Notes: generated by a model not told the origin, from the sequence alone. Shown: positions 1 to 6,277, counted from the stretch's first letter. The stretch: 34,375 nucleotides of DNA from Acidobacteriota bacterium (GCA_016190995.1 JACPPN010000264.1:1-34375), one strand, 5' to 3'. Made by a program: numbers and translations.

Positions 1-2
1 GC

Positions 3-1088
3 GCGTTCGTGCTGCCGGGTCTCATCAACGCGCACGACCACCTCGAGCTGAATCATTACGGATTGCTGAAGTTTCGCAGCGTGCACGCGAACGCTTCCGA
101 GTGGATCGACGATGTCCACCCGCGACTGAAGAGTGACGGCGAGCTCCTCGATGCACAACGAAAGCCGCTCGCCGATCGTCTGCTCGTCGGCGGCATCAAG
201 AACCTGTTGAGCGGCGTCACGACCGTGGCGCACCACAATCCGCTCTACGCGGAGCTTCGTCGGGGATTCCCCGTACGGCTCGTGCGGCGCTTTGGGTGGG
301 CCCACTCCTTCTATCTCTCAGGGCGGAACGGCAACGGACAGGCGACGCGTGATAGCGCGGCCCTCGAGATTGCTGGACGATACGCGGCCACGAAGGGACG
401 CCGGCCGTTCATCATGCATGTTGCCGAAGGATCGGACGCGGCCGCCTCGACGGAAGCGTCGCGGCTCGACGCCCTCGGATGCCTCCACGCCAACACCGTG
501 CTCGTCCACGGCACCGGCATCGAGGCGGACCAATGGAAGCTCATTTGCGCGCGCCGTGCGGGGCTCGTGTGGTGCCCGGCGTCGAACGTCTTCCTGCTGG
601 GCCGCACGCTCGATCCGCATCACCTGGAGCAGCTTGTTCCGCGCTCGCTGGACCGCATCGCGCTCGGCACCGATTCGCGCCTGACCGGCTCGCGGGACCT
701 CCTCGACGAGCTTCGCGTTGCTGACTCGCTGACCTCGGCCGGTCGTGACGTGCTCGTCGAGATGGTGACGAGGACACCGGCGCGTCTGATGCAACTGGGT
801 TACGCCGGACGGCTGCAGGCAGGCTGGCCCGCGGATCTGATCGTCGTGCCCGCGGCGCTCGGGCGTCCCGCGGATGCGCTGCTGGCGTGCCGGCGGGCCG
901 ATCTTCAGCTGGTCGTCGTGGGTGGCAGGCCGATGGTGGCCTCGCCGGGATTCGCCGATGCGTTTTCGGAAAGACCATCCACGCCAGTGATCATCGACGG
1001 ACGACCGATGGTTCTCGATAAAGCGGTGGCGGGAAGACTGGCGCGCAGCTCGATTCAGGAGCCGGGGGTCGAGATCGCGACTTCGTGA
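3..1088 (+). CDS. Amidohydrolase, metal-dependent deaminase type (5' end outside window)
   Basis: This is the C-terminal part of a TIM-barrel amidohydrolase of the cytosine deaminase/chlorohydrolase (TRZ/ATZ) class, which hydrolytically deaminates or dechlorinates rings using a bound metal. The reading frame is open to the left edge and begins mid-domain with LPGLINAHDHLEL, the HxH metal motif that normally follows about 50-60 residues of N-terminal beta-sandwich, so the gene starts upstream. The GTG at position 9 is an internal valine codon rather than a start. Further metal ligands are visible: His in MHVAEG, His in LVHGTG and Asp in LGTDSRLTGS. The ending VTRTPARLMQLGYAGRLQAGWPADLIVVP is typical of the family. 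The substrate cannot be told. The next gene starts 6 bp after the stop, so the two are probably co-transcribed. Confidence 0.88.
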   Translation, partial: AFVLPGLINAHDHLELNHYGLLKFRSVHANASEWIDDVHPRLKSDGELLDAQRKPLADRLLVGGIKNLLSGVTTVAHHNPLYAELRRGFPVRLVRRFGWAHSFYLSGRNGNGQATRDSAALEIAGRYAATKGRRPFIMHVAEGSDAAASTEASRLDALGCLHANTVLVHGTGIEADQWKLICARRAGLVWCPASNVFLLGRTLDPHHLEQLVPRSLDRIALGTDSRLTGSRDLLDELRVADSLTSAGRDVLVEMVTRTPARLMQLGYAGRLQAGWPADLIVVPAALGRPADALLACRRADLQLVVVGGRPMVASPGFADAFSERPSTPVIIDGRPMVLDKAVAGRLARSSIQEPGVEIATS

Positions 1089-1094
1089 GCCCGC

Positions 1095-2669
1095 ATGGTG
1101 CACGCCGGATCTGCCCCCGCCTCACCGGCACGCGCGACGTCTGCCCGTCGTTCCGTGAGAGTTGCCCTTGCGCTCTTCGCGCTGTCGCTGGCCGTCAGGC
1201 TCGCGATCGTTCTGGCGAGCGGCTTCAACGGTCTCTACGGCCAGGACGCGTACGCCTACGTCGACTACGCGCGGCAGATCTCGAGCGGCCGGCTTGCCGG
1301 TCCGTTCTACTGGCCGCTCGGATATCCGCTGCTCGTCGCGATTGCCAGCCTGGGGGTCTTGGACCTCGCGCGTGCGGGACAGATCGTCAGCCTGATGTCC
1401 GGGTCCGCGATCGCGCCGCTCGCGTACTGGATCGCGCACGATCTGCCGCTCGATGACCGGGTGCGAAAGGACGCGGCCGTCGTGGCCGGCGCGCTGGCAG
1501 CCGTCTCCGGGCAGCTGATTCAGGCCTCTCTCGTTGTCATGAGCGATGCCGCGGCGCTGTTCGCGGCGACGGTTGGGGCCGCTGCACTGCTTCGATACGG
1601 CGTCGCTCGTGGTAGCGCAGGCGCACGGACGCCGCCAGGCGGTCCCATTTACACGGCTGAGGGGCGGGCGGATTCATCGCGTTCGCCGGGCAGGCCCGGC
1701 TGGCTGCTGGTTCTTGCCGGTACCTTCCTGGCGATGGCGACGGGCTGCCGCTGGATCTTCGGCCTGCTGTTCGTACCCGCGGCGCTCTTCTGCATCGATC
1801 TCTGGCGGAGCGGCCGGCTGCCGTGGAAGGCCATCGTGATTGCCGCGGCCTCCGGCACCGTGCTGATTCTGCCGCACCTCTTGATCGCGAGGACGTTTCC
1901 ATCACAGCTCGTCGATCATCCGTGGCTGGCAAGCTGGTCGCCGGCGAACGCCATCCGCACGGTGTTCGACAACGCCGATGGGCACTTCGAGTATCGCTGG
2001 CCACCGGCGCTCTACTACCTCGAGCCCGCGCTCCATCCCTTCTTCATCTCACCGGTCTTCTCGGTATTCATCGCGCGTGGCGCCTGGGCCATGCGGGGCA
2101 CGCCTGCGCTCCTGTTGCTCGGCGGCTGGATGGCCATTCAGTACGGGTTTCTGATCGGCGTTCCTCTGGAGAACTTCCGATTCGGGCTGGCGTACTTCGT
2201 GCCGGTCATCCTCTTCGCCGCGGTGGGTCTCGCGGTTGCGCTTCCGCGAGCGCGCCTGCGCGGGCTCGTGCTGGCGATCGGCCTCGCGACCACGATCCCG
2301 TTCGCCGCGCGGGGCCTGGGCGGCCTGTTGCACCTGAGCGCGGACGAGCGAGCCGTGGTTGAGCAATTGAAGGCGGCCCTACCACCCGGCGCGACGGTGG
2401 TCACGATGGGGCTCACCGAGCGTCTGATCCGGGACACGGCGTTCAAGGTGGTCGAGCTCTATCACGAGTCCCCGTCGACACTCCAGCGGCTCACGTGCAC
2501 GGCGCGATCCCTCCATCTCGTCATCGACACCCAGGCCATTGCGCGCCAGTGGGCGGGACGCGCGCCTGCGCGCACGCTCGCGGACTTGCAGCGGAGACAT
2601 GCGCTACGCTTGATCGGGAGTGCCGCCCGGTGGGACGTCTACAGGATCGTTCCGAGTGCTGGGTGCTGA
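1095..2669 (+). CDS. GT-C family (GT39/ArnT-like) membrane glycosyltransferase
   Basis: A 524-residue polytopic membrane protein with about ten hydrophobic segments. After the first membrane segment comes the loop GLYGQDAYAYVDYARQI, whose aspartate matches the catalytic acidic position in the first external loop of GT-C enzymes such as PMT and ArnT. The motif YWPLGYPLLVA follows, as is usual in glycosyltransferase family 39 proteins. These enzymes transfer a sugar from a polyprenyl-phosphate donor on the outer face of the inner membrane. The C-terminal 130 residues are hydrophilic and probably periplasmic. ATG at 1095 is taken because it lies 6 bp after the preceding stop; no clear ribosome-binding site is seen. 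A Gly/Pro/Arg-rich loop near residues 170-205 is unusual but in frame. The 3' end runs into a GAGTGCTGGGTGC repeat. Donor and acceptor are unknown. Confidence 0.82.
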   Translation: MVHAGSAPASPARATSARRSVRVALALFALSLAVRLAIVLASGFNGLYGQDAYAYVDYARQISSGRLAGPFYWPLGYPLLVAIASLGVLDLARAGQIVSLMSGSAIAPLAYWIAHDLPLDDRVRKDAAVVAGALAAVSGQLIQASLVVMSDAAALFAATVGAAALLRYGVARGSAGARTPPGGPIYTAEGRADSSRSPGRPGWLLVLAGTFLAMATGCRWIFGLLFVPAALFCIDLWRSGRLPWKAIVIAAASGTVLILPHLLIARTFPSQLVDHPWLASWSPANAIRTVFDNADGHFEYRWPPALYYLEPALHPFFISPVFSVFIARGAWAMRGTPALLLLGGWMAIQYGFLIGVPLENFRFGLAYFVPVILFAAVGLAVALPRARLRGLVLAIGLATTIPFAARGLGGLLHLSADERAVVEQLKAALPPGATVVTMGLTERLIRDTAFKVVELYHESPSTLQRLTCTARSLHLVIDTQAIARQWAGRAPARTLADLQRRHALRLIGSAARWDVYRIVPSAGC

Positions 2670-2725
2670 GGGCCTGAGTACTGGGTGCCAAGCGTCACGA
2701 CTGACGGGTGCGTGCTGAGTGCGCG
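2653..2725. repeat. Low-complexity GTGCTGAG/GAGTGCTGGGTGC repeats
   Basis: Two imperfect copies of GAGTGCTGGGTGC (2653-2665 and 2676-2688), followed by GTGCTGAGTGCG near 2712-2723. They begin inside the last codons of the GT-C gene and continue into the intergenic space. Such degenerate short-unit stretches are common between genes in GC-rich genomes; no function is inferred. Confidence 0.55.
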
Positions 2726-2763
2726 GGTTGAAACCCCGCAAAGACGCTCGTAGCAGAGACACT

Positions 2764-2850
2764 CGTAGCGTCCGGCTTCAGCAAAGGCACTCGTAGCGTC
2801 CGGCTTCAGCCGGACTTCACGGTAGCGTCCGGCTTCAGCCGGACTTCACT
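2764..2850. repeat. REP-like palindromic repeat cluster
   Basis: Three tandem copies of a CGTAGCGTCCGGCTTCAGC unit lie at 2764-2782 (half unit), 2792-2820 and 2823-2850. The last two contain the 18-bp palindrome GTCCGGCTTCAGCCGGAC at 2798-2815 and 2827-2844, an 8-bp perfect stem with a 2-base loop, and each ends ACTTCAC. A weaker unit with CGTAG lies near 2748. The cluster sits between two co-oriented glycosyltransferase genes. Possible roles are transcript stabilisation or attenuation, or spread as a non-autonomous REP element. Read on the minus strand it gives the peptide VRLKPDAT, which can appear as a false protein tail. Confidence 0.85.
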
Positions 2851-2898
2851 GAGCCCGAAGCCCGTGCTGGCTTTCAGAGGCGCAGCATCGCGGTGGAC

Positions 2899-3990
2899 AT
2901 GAAGATTGGTCTCATCGTTCCAGGCTTTGGCGCGCACGACACCGACTGGTGCATTCCGGCCCTCACCAACTTTGCGCGTTCCTTGACGGCCGGCGCGACG
3001 GTTCATGTCTTTGCAGTCCGCTGGCCCGAGCGACTGGCGACTTACCGCGTTGGTGACGTCACGGTCCACGCGGTCGGCGGCCGCAAGCGTCTTGGGCTCA
3101 AGGTGGCGACCCTCTGGGCGCGGGCCCTCGGGGCAATCGCGGCGGAACATCGCCGCGGTCCATTCAGCGTGCTCCACGCCTGGTGGGCCGACGAGCCGGC
3201 ATGGATTGCCGTCGTGGCCTCGCGCGTCCTGCGAGCTCCAGTCGTCGTGAGCCTGGCCGGCGGCGAGCTCGCCGGCCTGCGGGACATCGGCTACGGGCTG
3301 CAGCTCCTCAGGGCGCGCCCGACGCTCGTGCGATGTGTGACGCGCGCGGCTGATCGCGTCACGGTGGGATCCAGATATCTGATGACCCTCGCCGAGGAAC
3401 GGCTGGGCCGGTCGATGACGAACCGATTCGTGGAGGCGCCGCTTGGTGTCGACACGGCGATGTTCTGTCCAGGCCGGCGGAGCACCGTGCCGCCCGTGTT
3501 GAACGTGGGAGCATTGGCGCCAGTCAAGGATCAGGCCGCCTTTCTGCGTGTCATGGCCGCGGTACCGCACGTCCGCGGCGAGATCGTGGGGGACGGACCG
3601 CTTGCCCCGACCTTGAGGAGCCTGGCGGCCAGCTTGAATCTCGAGGACCGGATCAGCTTCGCGGGGGCAGTCGATCATGGGTCGATGCCGGCCGTCTATC
3701 AGCGTGCCGGGATCCTGCTGCAGACGTCACGTCATGAGGCCGAGGGCATGGCGGTCCTCGAGGCCGCCGCGTGCGGCATACCCGCAGTCGGGACCGCCGT
3801 GGGTGTATTGCCCGAAGTAGGCATCGCGACCGATGTCGGGCACCTCGCGCCGGTGCTAAGCGATCTCGTCCGCGACACCGCGCGGCATCAGCTTCTCGGC
3901 GACGAGGCGCGCGCGCGGGTGGAGCGCGACTTCTCGCTTGCCCGCTGCCGGGATCGGTTCCTCAATCTCTACGCGGCTCTCGAGGCGTGA
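2899..3990 (+). CDS. GT4-family glycosyltransferase
   Basis: A 363-residue GT-B fold retaining glycosyltransferase of family 4, acting on the cytoplasmic face with a nucleotide-sugar donor. The N-terminus MKIGLIVPGFG is the first Rossmann strand. The middle contains VVVSLAGGELAG and a linker leading to the second Rossmann domain (PPVLNVGALAPVKDQ, about residue 200). The donor-binding E-x7-E motif is visible in HEAEGMAVLEAAACGIPAVGT (about residues 277-297). I start at ATG 2899 because it gives the usual family N-terminus; a GTG two codons upstream (2893) is possible. Its neighbours suggest a role in surface glycan assembly. The acceptor is unknown. The REP cluster just upstream may carry or disturb its leader. 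Confidence 0.87.
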   Translation: MKIGLIVPGFGAHDTDWCIPALTNFARSLTAGATVHVFAVRWPERLATYRVGDVTVHAVGGRKRLGLKVATLWARALGAIAAEHRRGPFSVLHAWWADEPAWIAVVASRVLRAPVVVSLAGGELAGLRDIGYGLQLLRARPTLVRCVTRAADRVTVGSRYLMTLAEERLGRSMTNRFVEAPLGVDTAMFCPGRRSTVPPVLNVGALAPVKDQAAFLRVMAAVPHVRGEIVGDGPLAPTLRSLAASLNLEDRISFAGAVDHGSMPAVYQRAGILLQTSRHEAEGMAVLEAAACGIPAVGTAVGVLPEVGIATDVGHLAPVLSDLVRDTARHQLLGDEARARVERDFSLARCRDRFLNLYAALEA

Positions 3991-4077
3991 GCACGCAGCC
4001 CCCGGAACGTTCGAAGCCATCACCACGGAGCACGCGCAGAGCATGGAGAACGTCGAGATGGTGGGTTCTGCCGCGCC

Positions 4078-4257
4078 CGGATCAAATGGACGGCAGCAAG
4101 CTGCATAGGAGCACCTGAGATTTGCGCGTTGCTGATGTGGCTGGCAACGAAGCGGCACGTCAGCGGCTCGACGCAGAATCAAGCACTCGCGGTGTTGCTC
4201 TTCTTGTTTAGCCGCCTGTTCGCTGACGGAGGACGCCGACGTCAGCCGCCTGCCTGA
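4078..4257 (+). pseudogene. Integron-integrase-like fragment (intI remnant)
   Basis: One open frame reads RIKWTAASCIGAPEICALLMWLATKRHVSGSTQNQALAVLLFLFSRLFADGG and stops at 4255-4257. The stretch WLATKRHVSGSTQNQAL followed by ALLFL-like residues matches the N-terminal SAM-like core-binding domain of integron integrases, where STQNQAL..LLFLYR is highly characteristic. Only about 50 of the usual roughly 320 residues remain. The whole catalytic domain with its Arg-His-Arg-Tyr residues is missing, and no credible start is seen, so this is a pseudogene. It lies on the same strand as the cassette genes downstream, as in so-called inverted integrons. The family call is from memory of the motif, and other tyrosine recombinases are possible. 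The two attC sites downstream make the integron reading much stronger. Confidence 0.68.
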
Positions 4258-4547
4258 CGCGTAACGGCGGCCCCAAGGGGCCGACTACTCGTGCATTCCG
4301 GCTCGGTCTCATGTGCTCTTGTCACCCGGCCTGCCGCCAGGGCCGGCGTAGATGTTGGCCGCCACGTTGGCGGCTGTCATGGATCGGTCCGATTCGTGGT
4401 CGCGCGGCTCACGTCTACGTCTTCAGCGGTGCTGCTGTCGTGCTACCATCCGCGGAGTCAGGAGCTTGTGACGAAGCGCGCGATGTTTGGTGGTCTCAGA
4501 TTGGCCGCCTCGTCGTAGCCGTCGGTCGGAAGGTCTAATCAATCCTG
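4258..4547. other. Degraded stretch between integrase remnant and first cassette
   Basis: No convincing gene is seen in about 290 bp. Two overlapping short plus-strand frames (4291-4518 and 4311-4538) have no recognisable motifs and look non-coding. A perfect 16-bp palindrome CGGCCCCAAGGGGCCG at 4268-4283 lies just after the integrase-fragment stop and could be a remnant hairpin. GTAACGGCGGCC near 4261 and GGCCGCCACGTTGGC near 4356-4370 are partly complementary and might be a ruined attC, but the cores do not fit RYYYAAC/GTTRRRY. The missing part of intI may once have been here. Confidence 0.5.
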
Positions 4548-4554
4548 GTTAGCG
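4548..4554 (+). other. Integron core recombination site (attI-like), G^TTAGCG
   Basis: GTTAGCG fits GTTRRRY except for the last base. It is the exact reverse complement of CGCTAAC, the 5' core of the attC ending cassette 1, so it marks the left boundary of that cassette. The sequence to its left lacks the long palindrome of an attC. It resembles instead a simple site, with CTAATC a few bases upstream (4534-4539) in inverted orientation. An attI, or the right end of a lost attC, are both possible. Confidence 0.6.
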
Positions 4555-4588
4555 GGACAAGAACTTCGGGAACGGATCAATCACGAAG

Positions 4589-4912
4589 TTGAGCAAGACT
4601 CTTGAACAGGTGCGCGTGCTCGTCGCGCGGGGCGACGTACGGGTATCACTGCATGGGTACGAGGAACTCGCTGCAGACGGTATCCAGGTGCGTGATGTTA
4701 TCGACGGTCTGAATACGGCCGTTGTGATCGAGGATTATCCTGTCTACCAGAAGGGACCGTGCGTCTTGGTTCTCGAGCAGGATCGCACGAATCTGCCAAT
4801 TCATGTAGTCTGGGGCATCCCTGCGGGTCGAGAGTCACCGGCCGTTGTGGTCACCGCGTACCGGCCCGACCCTGCGAAATGGGACGAGACGTGGTTGAAG
4901 AGGCGGACATGA
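4589..4912 (+). CDS. DUF4258-family protein, probable toxin of a cassette-borne pair
   Basis: A 107-residue soluble protein matching the DUF4258 pattern. An early His-containing helix (VSLHGYEELAADGIQVRDVIDGL) is followed by VVIEDYPVYQKGPCVLVLEQ, a strand NLPIHVVWGIP, and the ending VVVTAYRPDPAKWDETW. This domain has a RelE/BrnT-like fold and is usually found beside a small antitoxin-like gene, so an RNase-type toxin role is inferred, not shown. The start is taken as TTG 4589, which gives the usual N-terminus; GAAG at 4585-4588 is the only nearby ribosome-binding candidate. Its stop overlaps the next start (ATGA, 4909-4912). It is the first gene of integron cassette 1, about 40 bp from the cassette edge, so it could be read from its own promoter or from outside. 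Confidence 0.78.
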   Translation: MSKTLEQVRVLVARGDVRVSLHGYEELAADGIQVRDVIDGLNTAVVIEDYPVYQKGPCVLVLEQDRTNLPIHVVWGIPAGRESPAVVVTAYRPDPAKWDETWLKRRT

Positions 4913-5124
4913 ACACCAGGTCGACCAGGAAACTCGTACGCGAAGGCGACCTCATCGCCGAGGTGGAGGTCAACCTTGTGGAAGCCGAGGGCGGCTGGGC
5001 GCCCTATCTTTCCCTGGACGACGCGTACAAGCTCGATGACGTGCGGGACGCTCTCCGAGCGCGTGACGTCAAGCGGGCATCTCAGCTTGCCACACAGGTT
5101 TATCGTCTGACGCCGGTAGCGTAG
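4909..5124 (+). CDS. Small partner of DUF4258 protein, probable antitoxin
   Basis: A 71-residue acidic-to-neutral protein containing KLVREGDLIAEVEVNLVE, then GGWAPYLSLDDAYKLDDVRDALRARDVKRASQL and ending YRLTPVA. This pattern (an REG-x-IAEVEV strand, then a YLSLDDAYKLD helix) is seen in small proteins that commonly follow DUF4258 genes. The 4-bp overlap with the upstream stop implies coupled translation. A neutralising role is inferred from pairing alone; no classical DNA-binding motif such as AbrB, RHH or HTH is evident. The stop is 24 bp before attC 1, a normal cassette layout. Confidence 0.75.
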   Translation: MNTRSTRKLVREGDLIAEVEVNLVEAEGGWAPYLSLDDAYKLDDVRDALRARDVKRASQLATQVYRLTPVA

Positions 5125-5148
5125 CGGGCCGAGGCCACCGACGGAGCC

Positions 5149-5219
5149 CGCTAACAGGCGAATGGAGCCGACGCGGCGCGTCCTCCGGACGCCGCGCGGC
5201 TCCTTCGCGACCGTTAGGC
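5149..5219 (+). other. attC recombination site of integron cassette 1
   Basis: A 71-bp site with 5' core CGCTAAC (5149-5155) and 3' core GTTAGGC (5213-5219, a perfect GTTRRRY). The cores flank a long imperfect hairpin. GCGAA pairs with TTCGC, GGAGCC (5164-5169) with GGCTCC, and a GC-rich stem closes on a TCC loop near 5183-5185. This is the single-strand folding geometry of attC sites. Cleavage is expected between G5213 and T5214. The last six bases belong to cassette 2. The site follows the antitoxin stop by 24 bp. Confidence 0.87.
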
Positions 5220-5290
5220 GACCTAGGACAGATCGAGGATACGTGTCCAATCAAGAAGAGCGAAGGCACCAAAGGCATTGAACATCTTTC

Positions 5291-5593
5291 ATGGCGGCGT
5301 ACGCGATAGAGTTTGCAGAATTGGTCAAGGGACACCTCGAGGCCCTGACCGCACGACAGCGGACGACGGTTCTCGACGCCCTTGAACCGCGGCTCGCGAA
5401 CGAGCCGCTTAGCGAAACGCGGAATCGAAAACCGCTCAGGCCCAATCCGATCGCGCCATGGGAATTGCGCGTCGGCAACTTGCGTGTATTCTACGAAGTG
5501 GCGACCACGCCGGCCGCTGTGGTTCGCATTCTCGCAGTGGGTATCAAGGAGCGAAACATCGTTCGGATCGGCGGCCAGGAGTTTCAGTTGTGA
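5291..5593 (+). CDS. RelE/ParE-superfamily toxin
   Basis: A 100-residue protein with the RelE/ParE order. An N-terminal strand YAIEFAELVKGHLEAL leads to helix ARQRTTVLDALEPRLANEP. Then come the basic segment ETRNRKPLRPNP, the core strand APWELRVGNLRVFYEV (compare WELRIGDYRVFYDV in the family) and the strand VVRILAVGIKERN. RelE-type members cut mRNA at the ribosome and ParE-type members poison gyrase; which applies here cannot be told. The toxin precedes its antitoxin, a HigBA-like order. ATG 5291 is the start that gives a normal N-terminus; no strong Shine-Dalgarno is seen. It is the first gene of integron cassette 2, 77 bp from the cassette edge, leaving room for a cassette promoter. Its stop overlaps the next start. 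Confidence 0.87.
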   Translation: MAAYAIEFAELVKGHLEALTARQRTTVLDALEPRLANEPLSETRNRKPLRPNPIAPWELRVGNLRVFYEVATTPAAVVRILAVGIKERNIVRIGGQEFQL

Positions 5594-5934
5594 AAACACT
5601 CAGACTGTCCCGCGCGTCGCGCTCGCTGACTGAATACGCCACCGAACTTCGTGACGAGGTGCTGCTATTAACAGACCGGAATCGGCCAGTTGCCGCCATC
5701 GTCCCGCTGAAAGGCATCGATCGAGAATCGCTGGCGCTCAGCAGCCACCCCGAGTTTCTTGCGCTCATTGCGAGATCGCGTGCGGAATTCCGCCGTGGAC
5801 GAACACTGACGCTCGATGAAATGAAGGAGACGTTCTCAGCCGACCGGTCGCCTAACCAGGCGCTGCAGCCGGCGAGCCGCGCGCGTGGCGGTCGTCGCAA
5901 GTCGAAGCGTCGGGCCCGCGCGGCTCGCGGCTGA
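5590..5934 (+). CDS. Phd/YefM-type antitoxin whose 3' end reads into attC
   Basis: A 114-residue product beginning VKTLRLSRASRSLTEYATEL from GTG 5590, which overlaps the toxin stop by 4 bp (GTGA). An ATG-started frame further upstream (5458) would lie wholly inside the toxin gene and is rejected. The pattern of a short strand, a helix and DEVLLLTDRNRPVAAIVPL is the Phd/YefM N-terminal dimerisation and DNA-binding fold. The segment ALSSHPEFLALIARSRAEFRRGRTLTLDEMKE is the toxin-wrapping C-terminus. From about residue 87 (SPNQALQPASRARGG onward) the frame crosses the attC hairpin, giving an Arg/Ala-rich tail that is probably an accident of the cassette end rather than a folded domain. Phd/YefM proteins usually repress their own operon. 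Confidence 0.82.
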   Translation: MKTLRLSRASRSLTEYATELRDEVLLLTDRNRPVAAIVPLKGIDRESLALSSHPEFLALIARSRAEFRRGRTLTLDEMKETFSADRSPNQALQPASRARGGRRKSKRRARAARG

Positions 5935-5951
5935 GCGCCAATGCGTTAGCC
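5850..5951 (+). other. attC recombination site of integron cassette 2
   Basis: A 102-bp site with a perfect 5' core GCCTAAC (5850-5856) and 3' core GTTAGCC (5945-5951). Inner arms pair: GGCGCT (5860-5865) with AGCGCC, GCAGCC with GGCTG, and CGAGCCGCGCGC with GCGCGGCTCG nearer the loop, around a roughly 30-base variable centre. The 5' core is the exact reverse complement of GTTAGGC at the left edge of cassette 2 (5213-5219), so both ends belong to one cassette. The coding frame of the antitoxin covers most of the site. Confidence 0.87.
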
Positions 5952-6010
5952 TGCTGATTCGATTCAATCAGCCTGGCCATTCGCTCGGCGTGTGATTCCA
6001 ATGTAGTCAC

Positions 6011-6277
6011 ATGCCTACGAAGACCCGAATCGTGCGCATCGGCAACTCTCAGGGCATTCGAGTGCCACGGGCATTGCTGGAGCAGGCCGAGTTGCCCGAG
6101 GTCTTCCGGCAGTCGGCTCGTGGAGGATGGACCGCGCGACTTGGCGCGGGAGGTCGTCAGCGAGCGAGGATCTCCCGGGGAAACGCGTCCTCGGCCGGCG
6201 ATGCAGGACGGCCCAGAGACGCCAACCGCCGGCGCGCGAGAGACGCCACCGTCGTTCCGTCCCTCGTCATCATCTGA
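6011..6277 (+). pseudogene. Truncated MazE/AbrB-type antitoxin (third cassette)
   Basis: The first 26 or so residues, MPTKTRIVRIGNSQGIRVPR followed by ALLEQAELPE, are the swapped-hairpin AbrB/MazE DNA-binding fold; IGNSQGIRVP is its signature loop. Normal members continue with an acidic strand and a toxin-binding tail to about 75-85 residues. Here the frame instead turns Arg/Gly-rich and from 6157 is antisense to the end of the PEGA/PDZ gene, so the genuine part ends at about 6095. No toxin gene follows. It starts 60 bp after the attC 2 core, as a cassette gene should, and marks where a deletion or rearrangement cut the array. The 88-residue open frame could still be expressed, but I judge it non-functional. 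Confidence 0.7.

Larger units (their letters stand above)
4078..6130 (+). mobile_element. Degenerate integron: intI remnant plus two complete and one broken cassette
   Basis: The element contains an integrase fragment (4078-4257), a core site G^TTAGCG at 4548-4554, and attC sites at 5149-5219 and 5850-5951. Cassette 1 spans 4549-5213 (665 bp) and cassette 2 spans 5214-5945 (732 bp). A third begins at 5946 and is cut off before about 6130. The 5' core of the first attC (CGCTAAC) is the exact reverse complement of GTTAGCG at the start of cassette 1. That of the second (GCCTAAC) is the exact reverse complement of GTTAGGC at the start of cassette 2. This is expected because the closed circular cassette carries both halves of its own site. 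All cassette genes read on the plus strand and look like toxin-antitoxin pairs. The left edge lies somewhere after 3990. The right edge lies before the stop of the convergent gene at 6157. Confidence 0.8.

Noticed and set aside
2806-3678. A 290-codon minus-strand frame ending in VRLKPDAT
   Set aside because: It is antisense to the GT4 glycosyltransferase, and its tail is only a translation of the REP-like palindromes.
4019-4060. A CACCACGGAGCACGCG-like stretch resembling a dispersed intergenic repeat
   Set aside because: It is too degenerate and present once only in this window.
4258-4372. A third, earlier attC made of GTAACGGCGGCC and GGCCGCCACGTTGGC
   Set aside because: The arms pair only partly and the cores break the RYYYAAC/GTTRRRY rule at several bases, so it is not strong enough to list as a site.
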